A stretch of DNA of 64,000 nt, from the NCBI GenBank assembly GCA_020443075.1, contig JAGRIU010000056.1, forward strand, positions 1 to 64,000, in the 5' to 3' direction. A program made the translations under genes and the position numbers. Every line of letters begins with the position of its first letter. Position 1 is the stretch's first letter. Source of the stretch: Alphaproteobacteria bacterium (GTDB lineage Bacteria; Pseudomonadota; Alphaproteobacteria; Micavibrionales; Micavibrionaceae). The notes below the pieces were generated by a model. The model was given only the letters and a program-made list of their open reading frames with translations, did no database searches and was not told the origin of the DNA. This document shows positions 35,842 to 44,578 of this stretch, one piece after another.

Positions 35842-37488
35842 ATGAGCACCTACCGCCCCCCGATCGAAGATATGCAGTTCTGGCTCCATGACGTGCTGGG
35901 ATTTGCTCACGAAGAGCTCGACCGCGAAACAACGGCGGCTGTGTTGGACGAGGCTGCCAAGCTGGCCTCGGACGTTCTGGCCCCGCTCAATGAAACGGGA
36001 GATAAAACGGGCGCGCAGCTTAGCGGTGAAAACGTTAAAACCGCGCCGGGCTTCAAAGAGGCTTACATGCAATATTGCGAAGGCGGTTGGAACGCTGTTC
36101 CGTTCGACCCCGAATTCGGCGGACAGGGTTTGCCCTACGCGCTGGCCTTCCCGATTCAGGAAATGTGGCAAGGCGCGAATATGAGCTTCGGCCTGTGTCC
36201 GTTGCTCAATCAAGGCGCGGTCGAGGCTATTCACCATCACGGCAGCGACGAGCAAAAAGAGTTCTACCTGCCCAAACTCATCAGCGGCGAATGGACCGGT
36301 ACGATGAACCTGACCGAGCCGCAGGCCGGCTCCGATCTTGGCCTGATCCGCAGCAAAGCCGAGCCGCAGGGCGATGGGCGCTATAAAATCACGGGCCAGA
36401 AAATCTTCATTACCTATGGCGAACATGACATGACGGACAATATCATCCACCTTGTTCTCGCGCGCTTGCCGGATGCGCCCGAAGATGTGAAAGGCATTTC
36501 CCTCTTTATTGTGCCCAAGGTTTTGGAAGACGGCCGCCGCAATTCACTGCGCTGCATAGGCCTTGAACATAAACTGGGTATTCATGCCTCGCCCACCTGC
36601 ACGATGGAGTTTGACGGCGCCGAAGGGTATCTCATTGGCGAGGCGCATCAGGGCCTGAAATATATGTTCACCATGATGAACAACGCCCGCCTGTCTGTGG
36701 GCTTGCAAGGCGTGGCCATCGCCGAACGCGCCTACCAGCATGCTCTCTCTTATGCCAAGGAACGTGTGCAAGGCAAAAGCTTTACCACAGGCGAGCGCGT
36801 GACCATCGCCGGGCATAAAGACGTGCAACGCATGCTGCTGTCCATGCGCGCGCAAATAGACGCCGCTCGCGCCCTGACCTATGCCGCCGCTCAGGCGATG
36901 GATGACGGTGATGCGCCTCGCGTCGAAATCCTTACGCCTTTAGTCAAAGCCTATGGAACGGATATGGCCGTCGAGGTCGCCTCCACGGGTATTCAAATCC
37001 ATGGCGGTATGGGCTATATCGAAGAAACAGGTGCGGCGCAATTCTACCGCGATGCGCGCATTCTGCCGATCTATGAGGGCACAAACGGTATTCAGGCGCT
37101 CGATCTGGCCTTCCGCAAAACCCTGCGCGACGGCGGGCAAAGCGTGCTGGCGTTCATAGACGCTCTGGAAAAGGATGTGAGCGCAGCCGATAAAGAGCTT
37201 TTTGCTCCATACTTCAAAGAACTCAAAACGCTGGTTGAAAACATGGCCAAGGCCGGAGCCGAAAACAATCTCGACAAAGTCTCGGCCATGGCCAAGCCCT
37301 ATTTGAATGCCTTTGCCTTGATTGCCGGAGGGGCGATGCTTTCGAAAGCGGCTGCTATCCTTGAAAAATCCGGCCACGATGATGCATGGGCCACGGAAAA
37401 ACGGCAAAACGCCTCTTTCTTTCATAAAAACATCCTCCCGCAGGCTGCAGCGCATGTTCGCGCCGCTTTGGAAGGAAGTGACTTTTAG
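35842..37488 (+). CDS. Acyl-CoA dehydrogenase family protein
   Basis: A flavoprotein that introduces a 2,3 double bond into acyl-CoA, probably in beta-oxidation or the breakdown of methylmercaptopropionate-like thioesters. From the ATG at 35842 (TAAGGA upstream) it has 548 residues, longer than short-chain enzymes because of an extra C-terminal domain, like the DmdC/AidB-type branch. The FAD segment WTGTMNLTEPQAGSDLG (near residue 153), LEHKLGIHASPTCTM and the active-site YEGTNGIQ Glu are present. It has no other beta-oxidation genes next to it, so the substrate is not known. Confidence 0.93.
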   Translation: MSTYRPPIEDMQFWLHDVLGFAHEELDRETTAAVLDEAAKLASDVLAPLNETGDKTGAQLSGENVKTAPGFKEAYMQYCEGGWNAVPFDPEFGGQGLPYALAFPIQEMWQGANMSFGLCPLLNQGAVEAIHHHGSDEQKEFYLPKLISGEWTGTMNLTEPQAGSDLGLIRSKAEPQGDGRYKITGQKIFITYGEHDMTDNIIHLVLARLPDAPEDVKGISLFIVPKVLEDGRRNSLRCIGLEHKLGIHASPTCTMEFDGAEGYLIGEAHQGLKYMFTMMNNARLSVGLQGVAIAERAYQHALSYAKERVQGKSFTTGERVTIAGHKDVQRMLLSMRAQIDAARALTYAAAQAMDDGDAPRVEILTPLVKAYGTDMAVEVASTGIQIHGGMGYIEETGAAQFYRDARILPIYEGTNGIQALDLAFRKTLRDGGQSVLAFIDALEKDVSAADKELFAPYFKELKTLVENMAKAGAENNLDKVSAMAKPYLNAFALIAGGAMLSKAAAILEKSGHDDAWATEKRQNASFFHKNILPQAAAHVRAALEGSDF

Positions 37489-37497
37489 GAAAACCTT

Positions 37498-38079
37498 CTA
37501 ATATCGGCTGTTATAAAGCTTTCTAGCCAGCGCCGGATCGGAGCAGGTGACCCGCGCACGAACTTTGAGTGGCACAATGGTCTTTGACTGCAGCATCGGC
37601 GCGCGGGCATCGATCATCTTTGAAAACGTATTGGCATAACAGTTACAAAAGGCTTGCGGATCTGTTCCGGGCGGCAATGTGGCATATTCGCGCAAACAGC
37701 TGTCATACTCAACCCCGGCAGCCTCGGTCGCATCCCGGCATCTGTCTTGAATCCTGAAAGAAATGGTGGAAGATCCCAAGTCAGGTCCAGCCTCAATTCT
37801 CTCCAAAAGATGTTCAAAAGCCAGACATTTACAATCATAATACGCGCGCGTGTTAATATTACCTTTGCAGTTATTATAAGCGGCCTTGGCCTCACGCATG
37901 TATGGCTTTGGGATTTTCTTAAAATCAATTCCGCTTTCAGCCAGCCTCTCCTGCGCTGTTTTTTCCGTTGTTTCGGCGGGCTGAGCAGAAGAAGGCGCAG
38001 GAAACAAAAGCACAAAAGCCGCCAGACACGCTAGCAGCACACAAAAACGTCGAGGCGACACGAAAGAAAAATAAATCAT
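37498..38079 (-). CDS. Exported cysteine-rich protein of unknown function
   Basis: The 193 residues begin with a signal peptide (hydrophobic VLLACLAAFVLLFPAPSSAQ). The mature part has eight cysteines at regular distances, with CKC (YYDCKCLAF) and CNC (FCNCYAN) pairs, so disulfide bonds in the periplasm are likely. No metal-binding or enzymatic motif is recognised. The last 9 bases before its stop face the acyl-CoA dehydrogenase stop (convergent, 9-base gap). Confidence 0.8.
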   Translation of the reverse strand: MIYFSFVSPRRFCVLLACLAAFVLLFPAPSSAQPAETTEKTAQERLAESGIDFKKIPKPYMREAKAAYNNCKGNINTRAYYDCKCLAFEHLLERIEAGPDLGSSTISFRIQDRCRDATEAAGVEYDSCLREYATLPPGTDPQAFCNCYANTFSKMIDARAPMLQSKTIVPLKVRARVTCSDPALARKLYNSRY

Positions 38080-38151
38080 AACGTCTTTCAGTATACCATT
38101 TTTGAAATGGAGGATAAAACAAAGATATCGCTGGATGTTTCATGGAAAAAG

Positions 38152-38188
38152 AAAAAAGAGCGCAAGGACATCTGGCCCGAACGCTCTT
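38152..38188 (-). terminator. Terminator after the HTH/coiled-coil gene
   Basis: AAGAGCG (38156-38162) pairs with CGCTCTT (38182-38188). On the minus strand the stem runs into TTTTTTC, which fits termination of the gene at 38217-38810. Confidence 0.7.
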
Positions 38189-38216
38189 AAAAGCAGATAA
38201 TAAAAAGATATAAAAT

Positions 38217-38810
38217 CTATGCGCCGCCTTTAGCACGCTTCCATAAGCCGCCGAAGGAGAAATTAGCTTCGTCGTCGGTTTTGCCTTCGCTTTGTTCGGC
38301 TTCATCACGCGCATTTTCATTTTGCGCATGCATTTTTTTCATCTTGTCTTCCAGCTTTTGCGCTTCCATTTTCTCGCGGCGCTCACGAGCACGACGCTCA
38401 CGTTCTTTCAACTGCTCGGAAAGCTCTTCAGCCTGTTTCTGAGAAAATTGGCTTGTAATCAGCACCTGGGAGGCTTGTTTTTGCCACTGATCGCGCTGGG
38501 CTTTAAGGTCTTCAAGTTGTTCTTCGGCCGAATGAAGCTGGGTTTCCAGCATCTGGATGCGCATTTTCAAGCGCTCTGTTTCCAGCAAGGCCGTTGCTTT
38601 TTCCAGCTCACGCTCGACTTCTTGGGAATGGTTGATATTTTCACTGGCTTTTTTCAGCCCGAAAGCGCGGTCCAGCTCGGACGTATCAATCACGCGCCGG
38701 CCATTGGAATCGACCTCATAGGAAAGTTTTCCATTGTTCATCGCCCTCTGTACGGTAGATTTGGAACGCCCTGTTAACTCAGCAGCTCTTTGTGCGCCTA
38801 CTTTTGCCAT
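38217..38810 (-). CDS. HTH DNA-binding protein with long coiled coil
   Basis: Residues 1-50 (GAQRAAELTGRSKSTVQRAM, then RRVIDTSELDRAFG) form an excisionase/MerR-like winged HTH, as in small plasmid and phage proteins. Residues about 58-170 are a continuous charged coiled coil (EKATALLETERLKMRIQML and similar). The layout recalls KfrA-type plasmid proteins and 'entry exclusion' annotations, but I cannot assign it to either. It would bind DNA and self-associate. It is a single gene with its own terminator. A link to plasmid biology is only inference. Confidence 0.7.
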   Translation of the reverse strand: MAKVGAQRAAELTGRSKSTVQRAMNNGKLSYEVDSNGRRVIDTSELDRAFGLKKASENINHSQEVERELEKATALLETERLKMRIQMLETQLHSAEEQLEDLKAQRDQWQKQASQVLITSQFSQKQAEELSEQLKERERRARERREKMEAQKLEDKMKKMHAQNENARDEAEQSEGKTDDEANFSFGGLWKRAKGGA

Positions 38811-38961
38811 GTTTTGACCTCAATTTTTATCGGAATGAAGCATAGCGATAGCATGACTCTGATGCGTAAATCAAGAATCTATTCCGTAAACATCCAAAAA
38901 AGCTCACAAGACCTTGCGAGCAATAATTTTTAGGTGATTGGCCATCGAAAAAAATGAAAAA

Positions 38962-39750
38962 TTAAGCCGCTTCTTTTTCCAGTCGCTCGTTAAGCTTGAA
39001 ACTCAAGCGTTGCCACTGTGCGCCTGAAAACAGATGAGCGTAGATAAACGCCAGCCAGCCTTTCTGGCGCCATTCCAGAAACGTTTGATCGTCCAACTCA
39101 GCGAATTTTTGCTCATCAATAATCTTAAAACCGGAAAAATTAATCCGTTTATTGCCGGCTACATTGATCTGCGCTTCGCGCTCAACCAGCAGTCCGCTGG
39201 TCGCCAGAGCTTGACTGAAATCCAGCGTTTGCTGGGCGGCCGCGTGATAGGACTTGCAGAACTCCAGCGCATTTTGCGTCAGATCGGTCGGCCCGCCGTC
39301 TTTATCAAAGAAGGCTTGCTCACCGCCATCCTCAACCACCGAGTCATTCATATCAATGCAAAGGGTCAACTGATCGCTGTCGGGAACTTCCGAGAAAATG
39401 AACGGATAACGCCGGATATACGCCGGAACGTAGCTCATCGCGTCCCATGTATTTTGTGCATCCAAAAACAGATTTTCGTTATCGCGCAGACCCAAAATCG
39501 CCACCGGCGTCGCGTTTTCATCCGGCGAAAAGGCAATCGGGTAGAAATGACAGATTTGCGGCATTTCAATCAGATTGATTGGCACAGCGTTGATGCCCTT
39601 GGTAAAGCCAAAGCCGAAATTCTTTTTCAAAGCCAATCTGGCATGTTTTTTGGAATCCAGAGGGAGGGGCTCTTTATAAAAAAGCGGCAAATTGGCAGCT
39701 TGCCCATTCCCGGTTTCGCTAGCCTTTACGGCATCCTCACTTTTAGCCAT
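38962..39750 (-). CDS. SapC family protein
   Basis: The 262-residue protein matches the SapC family of alphaproteobacteria and Campylobacter (S-layer-associated protein). Recognisable blocks: LPLFYKEPLPLDSKKHARLAL near residue 20, the H/FYPIAFSPDENATPVAILGLRDNENLF region and SYVPAYIRRYPFIFSE. There is no signal peptide. Function is not established; genes of this family often lie next to surface-protein secretion genes, but none is seen here. Confidence 0.88.
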   Translation of the reverse strand: MAKSEDAVKASETGNGQAANLPLFYKEPLPLDSKKHARLALKKNFGFGFTKGINAVPINLIEMPQICHFYPIAFSPDENATPVAILGLRDNENLFLDAQNTWDAMSYVPAYIRRYPFIFSEVPDSDQLTLCIDMNDSVVEDGGEQAFFDKDGGPTDLTQNALEFCKSYHAAAQQTLDFSQALATSGLLVEREAQINVAGNKRINFSGFKIIDEQKFAELDDQTFLEWRQKGWLAFIYAHLFSGAQWQRLSFKLNERLEKEAA

Positions 39751-40038
39751 TCTGATATATCCTTTTTACTCTGTCATTTATTTTGGAAAAGAATCCGAAA
39801 CTATAGGATTTTAAGAAATCATAGCAAATTTATGCAACCATGCAACGCCGGATCGTTGAATTCGCGTTTCACAACGCAAAAACGACCCCCTAAGTAATAA
39901 GCATAACCTGTTTTTCCTTAACAAGAGGTTTACTCAAAAGCCGGATCGGGAATATCCAAAAGACTTGTAAAAAAGGCCGCAGCGTGTAAAAACGGCTTTC
40001 TGAAAGAGTCTTTGAAATCCCAAGGGAGTAAAGTCAGT

Positions 40039-41403
40039 ATGCGCATAGGAATGGTTGGCACAGGCTATGTCGGTTTGGTTTCGGGAACCTGTTTTGCCGA
40101 ATTCGGTATAGAAGTCGTTTGTATCGACAAGGACGAAAGCAAAATCCAGCGCCTTAAAAACGGTGAAATCCCCATTTATGAGCCGGGCCTCGAAGAACTC
40201 GTCGCCAAGCAGGTCAAGGCCGGACGCTTGTCTTTCACGACCGACTTGGCTGAAGGCATGAAGGGCGCCAAAGCCGTATTTATAGCCGTGGGCACGCCCG
40301 CGCGCCGTGATGACGGACAAGCCGATCTGACCTACGTATATCAGGCCGCGCGCGATATTGCCGCCCTGATCGAAGATTATACGTTGATTGTTACTAAATC
40401 GACCGTGCCTGTTGGCACAGCGCAGGAAGTCAAAAAGATCGTCCGTGAGGAACTGGATAAACGGGGGCGCTCCGATATCGAATTTGATATTTGCTCCAAC
40501 CCGGAATTCCTGCGTGAAGGCGCTGCGATCAACGACTTTATCCGCCCCGACCGCGTTGTGATCGGCGTGGAATCCGAGCGCGCCATCGAAATTATGCGCG
40601 ATCTGTATCGCCCGCTTTATATTAATGAAACACCGATGGTGATCACATCGCCGGAAACCTCCGAAACCATTAAATATGCCGCCAACGCTTTTCTGGCGAC
40701 TAAGATTACCTTTATCAATGAAATCGCCAATCTGTGTGAGAAAACGGGCGCAAATGTCCAGCAAGTTGCCAAAGGGATAGGTCTGGACGGACGCATAGGC
40801 TCGAAATTCCTGCACGCCGGCCCTGGTTACGGTGGCTCCTGCTTCCCGAAAGACACCTTGGCGCTGACACAAATCGGCCAGAAATACGGCGCGCCGCAAA
40901 ACATCGTCGAAACGGTTGTCTGGGTGAACACCGAGCGTCAGCGCTCTATGGCCGAAAAAGTGATTGAAGCGTGCGGCGGCGACGTCGAGGGCAAACGCAT
41001 TGCCGTTCTAGGCCTGTCTTTCAAACCCAATACGGACGACATGCGCGATGCGCCGAGCCTGCAAATCGTACCCTTCCTCCAAGATGAAGGCGCGCACATC
41101 GCCGCTTACGATCCGGTCGCCATGAGCGAAGCTAAAAAGCATCTTGAGGATGTTGAATGGTGCGACGATGCTTACGAAGCGGCTAAAGAGGCCGATGCGC
41201 TGGTCATCATCACCGAATGGAACGAATTCCGCGCTCTGGCATTAAGCCGTCTGAAAGACATCATGAAAGACACTGTGATGATTGATTTGCGCAATATCTA
41301 CAAACCTGATGAAATGCGCGCCCAAGGCTTCCGTTATATCTCCATCGGCCGTCCCGAAGTCGCGCCGCAGCAGGAAAAAACGCCTCTAAAACAGGCATCA
41401 TAA
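40039..41403 (+). CDS. ugd: UDP-glucose 6-dehydrogenase
   Basis: Oxidises UDP-glucose twice with NAD+ to UDP-glucuronate, a precursor of capsule, exopolysaccharide and lipid modification. The ATG at 40039 with AAGGGAG upstream gives 454 residues. The NAD motif MVGTGYVGLVSG is at residues 5-16, and Cys268 in GYGGSCFPKD is the catalytic thiol. It starts a run of surface-sugar genes with galE and the sugar transferase 3 kb further on. The 288-base upstream gap is AT-rich with no feature I can support. cysQ follows after 8 bases, so they are probably co-transcribed. Confidence 0.97.
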   Translation: MRIGMVGTGYVGLVSGTCFAEFGIEVVCIDKDESKIQRLKNGEIPIYEPGLEELVAKQVKAGRLSFTTDLAEGMKGAKAVFIAVGTPARRDDGQADLTYVYQAARDIAALIEDYTLIVTKSTVPVGTAQEVKKIVREELDKRGRSDIEFDICSNPEFLREGAAINDFIRPDRVVIGVESERAIEIMRDLYRPLYINETPMVITSPETSETIKYAANAFLATKITFINEIANLCEKTGANVQQVAKGIGLDGRIGSKFLHAGPGYGGSCFPKDTLALTQIGQKYGAPQNIVETVVWVNTERQRSMAEKVIEACGGDVEGKRIAVLGLSFKPNTDDMRDAPSLQIVPFLQDEGAHIAAYDPVAMSEAKKHLEDVEWCDDAYEAAKEADALVIITEWNEFRALALSRLKDIMKDTVMIDLRNIYKPDEMRAQGFRYISIGRPEVAPQQEKTPLKQAS

Positions 41404-41411
41404 AGGACTCT

Positions 41412-42254
41412 ATGAGTTTATCATCCTCCGAAGAAAAAATTCTGAATTCTCCTGCGGCGTTGTGCAATATGATCAAGCGCATCGCGCGGCAGGCCGGAGA
41501 CATCACGCTCGATTATTTCGAGGAGATCGGCCCGGGCGACATCACCAGAAAAGATGATAACTCTCCGGTGACGCAAGCCGATCAGGAAACCGAAGACTTT
41601 ATCCAAAAAGCGCTGGCCGATATTCTCCCCTCCGTCCCCTTTATTGGCGAGGAAGCTGTTTCCGCAGGGAACGCGCCCGCTATTACGCCGGATCAGGAGT
41701 ATTTCTGGCTCGTCGATCCGCTCGACGGCACGCGCGAATTTATCCGTGGCGGCCCTGATTTTACCACCAACATCGCTCTGATCAAAAACGGTCGGCCCGT
41801 CATCGGTGTTATCTATGCCCCGGCCATCGGCGAACTGTACGCGGGCTGTGGGGAAGGCACGGCTGTCCGCTGGTTGGAAGATACCGATCATGAAAAACCG
41901 ATCACCGTCCGTCGCCCGCCGCGCGAAGGCCTGACCGTTCTCTCCAGTAGAGGGATGGGAAATGCGGACAAACAGGAGGCGTTTCTAGCCGGTTTCAAAG
42001 TGCGCAAGCTGGTCAAACGCAGCTCTTCGATCAAAATGTGCGCCATTGCCGCCGGAAAGGCGGACTTGTTTCCGCGTTTCGGCCCGACTTGCGAATGGGA
42101 CACAGCCGCCGCCGAAGCTATTTTAAATGCCGCCGGAGGACTTATAACCGATGCTTTCGGAAAACCGTTACTCTACGGAGGACGCGAGCCGGGCTGGTAT
42201 AATCCCGACTTTATCGCCGCGTCTTTTCCATGGTTTGAAGAAACGCAAGCCTAA
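41412..42254 (+). CDS. cysQ: 3'(2'),5'-bisphosphate nucleotidase CysQ
   Basis: Hydrolyses PAP (3'-phosphoadenosine 5'-phosphate) to AMP, which clears a toxic by-product of sulfate assimilation. The 280 residues show the inositol-phosphatase metal site: GEEAVSAG, DPLDGTREFI and CEWDTAAAEAIL. The opening ITLDYFEEIGPGDITRKDDNSPVTQADQ region is typical of CysQ. It ends in convergence with the S24 repressor gene, overlapping by 4 bases. Confidence 0.93.
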   Translation: MSLSSSEEKILNSPAALCNMIKRIARQAGDITLDYFEEIGPGDITRKDDNSPVTQADQETEDFIQKALADILPSVPFIGEEAVSAGNAPAITPDQEYFWLVDPLDGTREFIRGGPDFTTNIALIKNGRPVIGVIYAPAIGELYAGCGEGTAVRWLEDTDHEKPITVRRPPREGLTVLSSRGMGNADKQEAFLAGFKVRKLVKRSSSIKMCAIAAGKADLFPRFGPTCEWDTAAAEAILNAAGGLITDAFGKPLLYGGREPGWYNPDFIAASFPWFEETQA

Positions 42255-42889
42255 ACCCACTGTAATTTGGCGATCACGCGCCCGACAAGCTCGAAATCCC
42301 CAAGGAAAAGCGTCTTGGCCGGAAAAGCCTGATTAAGAGAAGAAACATGCACCAGCGGCGAGCCGTCTTTCCGGCTCGTCTCACCGGAGACGATTTCACA
42401 ATGCCGGATCATATAGCCATATCCGTCGGAAATCAGGAACGCGCCGGCCGGCGTCGGTTTTTGCACGGATAGATCGACCAAAACAGGCTCACCACGGCGA
42501 AACTCAGGCTCCATCAGCGAATCCTCAACCTCGAAAATGCGAATCTGCTCCGGCGCAGCCTGTGTCCTCTGAGTGATGACATGCGCCGGGATCTGCCAGA
42601 CCGACTGAGCCTCTTGTGAAGCGCCTGTGTCATGCATCCCGGTATTTTTGTTTTGCATGAACGGTTCCACGATATAGGAACCGCTCTGCCCTCGCGCCGC
42701 TTTATCGCCGTCGGTCGGCAACCCGAAAAAACGGCGCATCAAAGCATATTCATGGGCCTTGATTTGCCGGCTGCCGCTCAAGATCTTGCTCACGGCCGAA
42801 GGCTCCAGACCCAAAGCCCGTGCAAGCTCAGCCTTTGATTTGTCGGGGGAAGCGGCAAACTGCGCCTGAAGCCATTGAGAGTAATCCAT
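42251..42889 (-). CDS. Phage-type repressor: HTH plus S24 (LexA-like) domain
   Basis: Residues 1-55 form an XRE-type HTH (KSKAELARALGLEPSAVSKILSG); residues 100-205 form an S24 peptidase fold. Compared with LexA/CI, the nucleophile region normally reads G-D-S-M-x-P-T-F; here it reads D-S-L-M-E-P-E-F, so on straight alignment Leu125 is in the Ser position and Ser124 is one place early. The base Lys position reads MIRHC, with Arg162. The autocleavage pair therefore seems lost, and the protein may be a repressor that cannot cleave itself. It is divergent from an XRE gene (131-base gap). Confidence 0.82.
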   Translation of the reverse strand: MDYSQWLQAQFAASPDKSKAELARALGLEPSAVSKILSGSRQIKAHEYALMRRFFGLPTDGDKAARGQSGSYIVEPFMQNKNTGMHDTGASQEAQSVWQIPAHVITQRTQAAPEQIRIFEVEDSLMEPEFRRGEPVLVDLSVQKPTPAGAFLISDGYGYMIRHCEIVSGETSRKDGSPLVHVSSLNQAFPAKTLFLGDFELVGRVIAKLQWV

Positions 42890-42951
42890 AACCGCTACAA
42901 TATCGCATGCAAAAACAGCAATTAAAATTTCTATTTAAGAAAATATTTAAC

Positions 42952-42981
42952 TTGAGATTTTCCAAAAAAGAAATTTATATA
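42952..42981 (+). promoter_or_regulatory. Promoter of the XRE regulator in the divergent gap
   Basis: TTGAGA (about 42952) and TATATA (about 42976) are 18 bases apart, 40 bases before the XRE start codon. The gap between the two divergent regulators is very AT-rich and has TTTCTATTTAAGAAA-like near-palindromes that could be operators. Confidence 0.4.
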
Positions 42982-43019
42982 AGGGTATTGGCTATAGGAA
43001 CAGAAAAAAGGAAAGAATA

Positions 43020-43391
43020 ATGGAACAAAAACAGAAAGAGCCTTTTTTTGAAATGGATGAGCGGATCGGCCTGAATGTAAAACGTCTGAGAAAAGCCGCC
43101 GGCCACTCACAAAAATATCTGGCCGGTATCTTAAACGTATCCTTCCAGCAAGTGCAAAAATACGAAAAGGGCCGCAATCGCCTGCCGGTTGAAAAGCTGT
43201 ATATGCTTAAAAATTATTACGATGTTCCCTACGAAACTTTTTTTGCAGGACTGGACAGCGCTGGTTTTTCTCGGAAAGAAAACCAAGCTGTGTCTTGTGA
43301 AATGCAAATGCTGATCCGGCACATAAAAATCATGCCGGAGGAAGATATAAAAAATATGATCATCCGGATGATAACGAGGCTCTTATACTAA
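43020..43391 (+). CDS. XRE-family transcriptional regulator
   Basis: A 123-residue regulator with the lambda-type HTH at about residues 18-72 (IGLNVKRLRKAAGHSQKYLAGILNVSFQQVQKYEKGRNRLPVEKL). This is the form common in alphaproteobacteria, with the second helix in SFQQVQKYEKGRNR. A short C-terminal helical part follows. It is divergent from the S24-fold repressor and lies just before the galE-sugar transferase pair, so it may regulate one or both. It has an AAGGAAAG ribosome-binding site. Confidence 0.9.
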   Translation: MEQKQKEPFFEMDERIGLNVKRLRKAAGHSQKYLAGILNVSFQQVQKYEKGRNRLPVEKLYMLKNYYDVPYETFFAGLDSAGFSRKENQAVSCEMQMLIRHIKIMPEEDIKNMIIRMITRLLY

Positions 43392-43549
43392 AAATAAACA
43401 TCCATAACCCTCAAACCCTTAGCATCAAAAACAGGCCCTCGGCGCCCTGAAAACATAATGTTACATACGATGATATGTTGCGTAGCGGCAAAAAATGCGC
43501 TACCTCTGTTGAAGTGCTTTCGCACCTGAGAAGGCTGGGAAAACAGAAA

Positions 43550-44575
43550 ATGCGTAAAACAGTTTTAGTGACAGGGGGGGCTGGCTATATTGGCTCCCAT
43601 ATATGCAAGGCCCTTTTGGCAGGGGGCTTTACACCCGTCACTTACGATAATTTATGCTCCGGAAATAAAGACGCCGTGCGTTGGGGGCCGTTTGAAAAAG
43701 GCGATATCCGCGATCGTGTGCGTTTAAAAGCTGTTATAAACCGTTACAACCCCTTTGCAATCATTCATTGTGCGGCCTTGATTCAAGTCGGCGACTCTGT
43801 CGCCAATCCGGCAGAATTCTACGATAACAACATCTACGGTTCTTTGTGCCTGCTCGAAGAAGCGCGCAGCTACGGCATCAAGCACATGGTCTTCTCCAGC
43901 ACCGCCGCCGTCTACGGCCAGCCCGGCAGCAGCGCACCGCTCAGTGAAGATCGCCCGCTCAATCCGATCAACCCCTACGGTCAAACAAAACTGGCCATGG
44001 AAAACATGATCCGCGACTACGCCGGTGCTTATGGACTAAAATTTGCGATTTTGCGCTACTTTAATGCCGCTGGCGCAGACCCGGAAGGTGAAACAGGGAC
44101 GGCCTACAAAAAAGACACGCATCTTGTGCCGCTTTTGATGCAGGTCGCAGCAGGCCAGAGGCCCAATATTGAAATCTTTGGCCGGGATTATGATACGCCG
44201 GACGGCAGCGCCATCCGTGATTATATCCACGTCACCGATCTGGCCGACGCCCACGTGCGTGCCCTGCGTCATACGTTTTTGACGGGAGAAAACCTCACTC
44301 TGAATCTGGGCACAAACAAAGGATATTCCGTACTGGAAGTGATAAAGGCGGCCCGCCGCATAACCGGCAAAACGCTGCCTGCGCTGGCCTGCAATCGCCG
44401 CGCTGGCGATCCGGCGATTCTTGTCGCCAATGCCGCCCGCGCTCAAACGCTTTTGAACTGGACACCGCAACATTCCTCGATTGATGAAATTATAGCCACA
44501 GCCTGGAACTGGAAACAGCGCCAACTTAAGGCTGGTGACGACGATAACCAAACATCCGGTAAAATGGCAGCCTAA
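43550..44575 (+). CDS. galE: UDP-glucose 4-epimerase
   Basis: Interconverts UDP-glucose and UDP-galactose for polysaccharide synthesis. The ATG at 43550 gives 341 residues, near the E. coli length of 338. The NAD motif TGGAGYIGSH is at residues 7-16; the catalytic SSTAAVYG and YGQTK (Y-X3-K) follow. In-frame upstream starts exist (43475) but would add 25 residues with no family match. It ends 3 bases before the sugar transferase gene, so the two form one operon. Confidence 0.96.
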   Translation: MRKTVLVTGGAGYIGSHICKALLAGGFTPVTYDNLCSGNKDAVRWGPFEKGDIRDRVRLKAVINRYNPFAIIHCAALIQVGDSVANPAEFYDNNIYGSLCLLEEARSYGIKHMVFSSTAAVYGQPGSSAPLSEDRPLNPINPYGQTKLAMENMIRDYAGAYGLKFAILRYFNAAGADPEGETGTAYKKDTHLVPLLMQVAAGQRPNIEIFGRDYDTPDGSAIRDYIHVTDLADAHVRALRHTFLTGENLTLNLGTNKGYSVLEVIKAARRITGKTLPALACNRRAGDPAILVANAARAQTLLNWTPQHSSIDEIIATAWNWKQRQLKAGDDDNQTSGKMAA

Positions 44576-44578
44576 GAT

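Noticed and set aside
40012-40038. Earlier start for ugd at 40012
   Set aside because: The extra residues lack similarity and the ATG at 40039 has a good AAGGGAG site and starts the NAD-binding fold directly.
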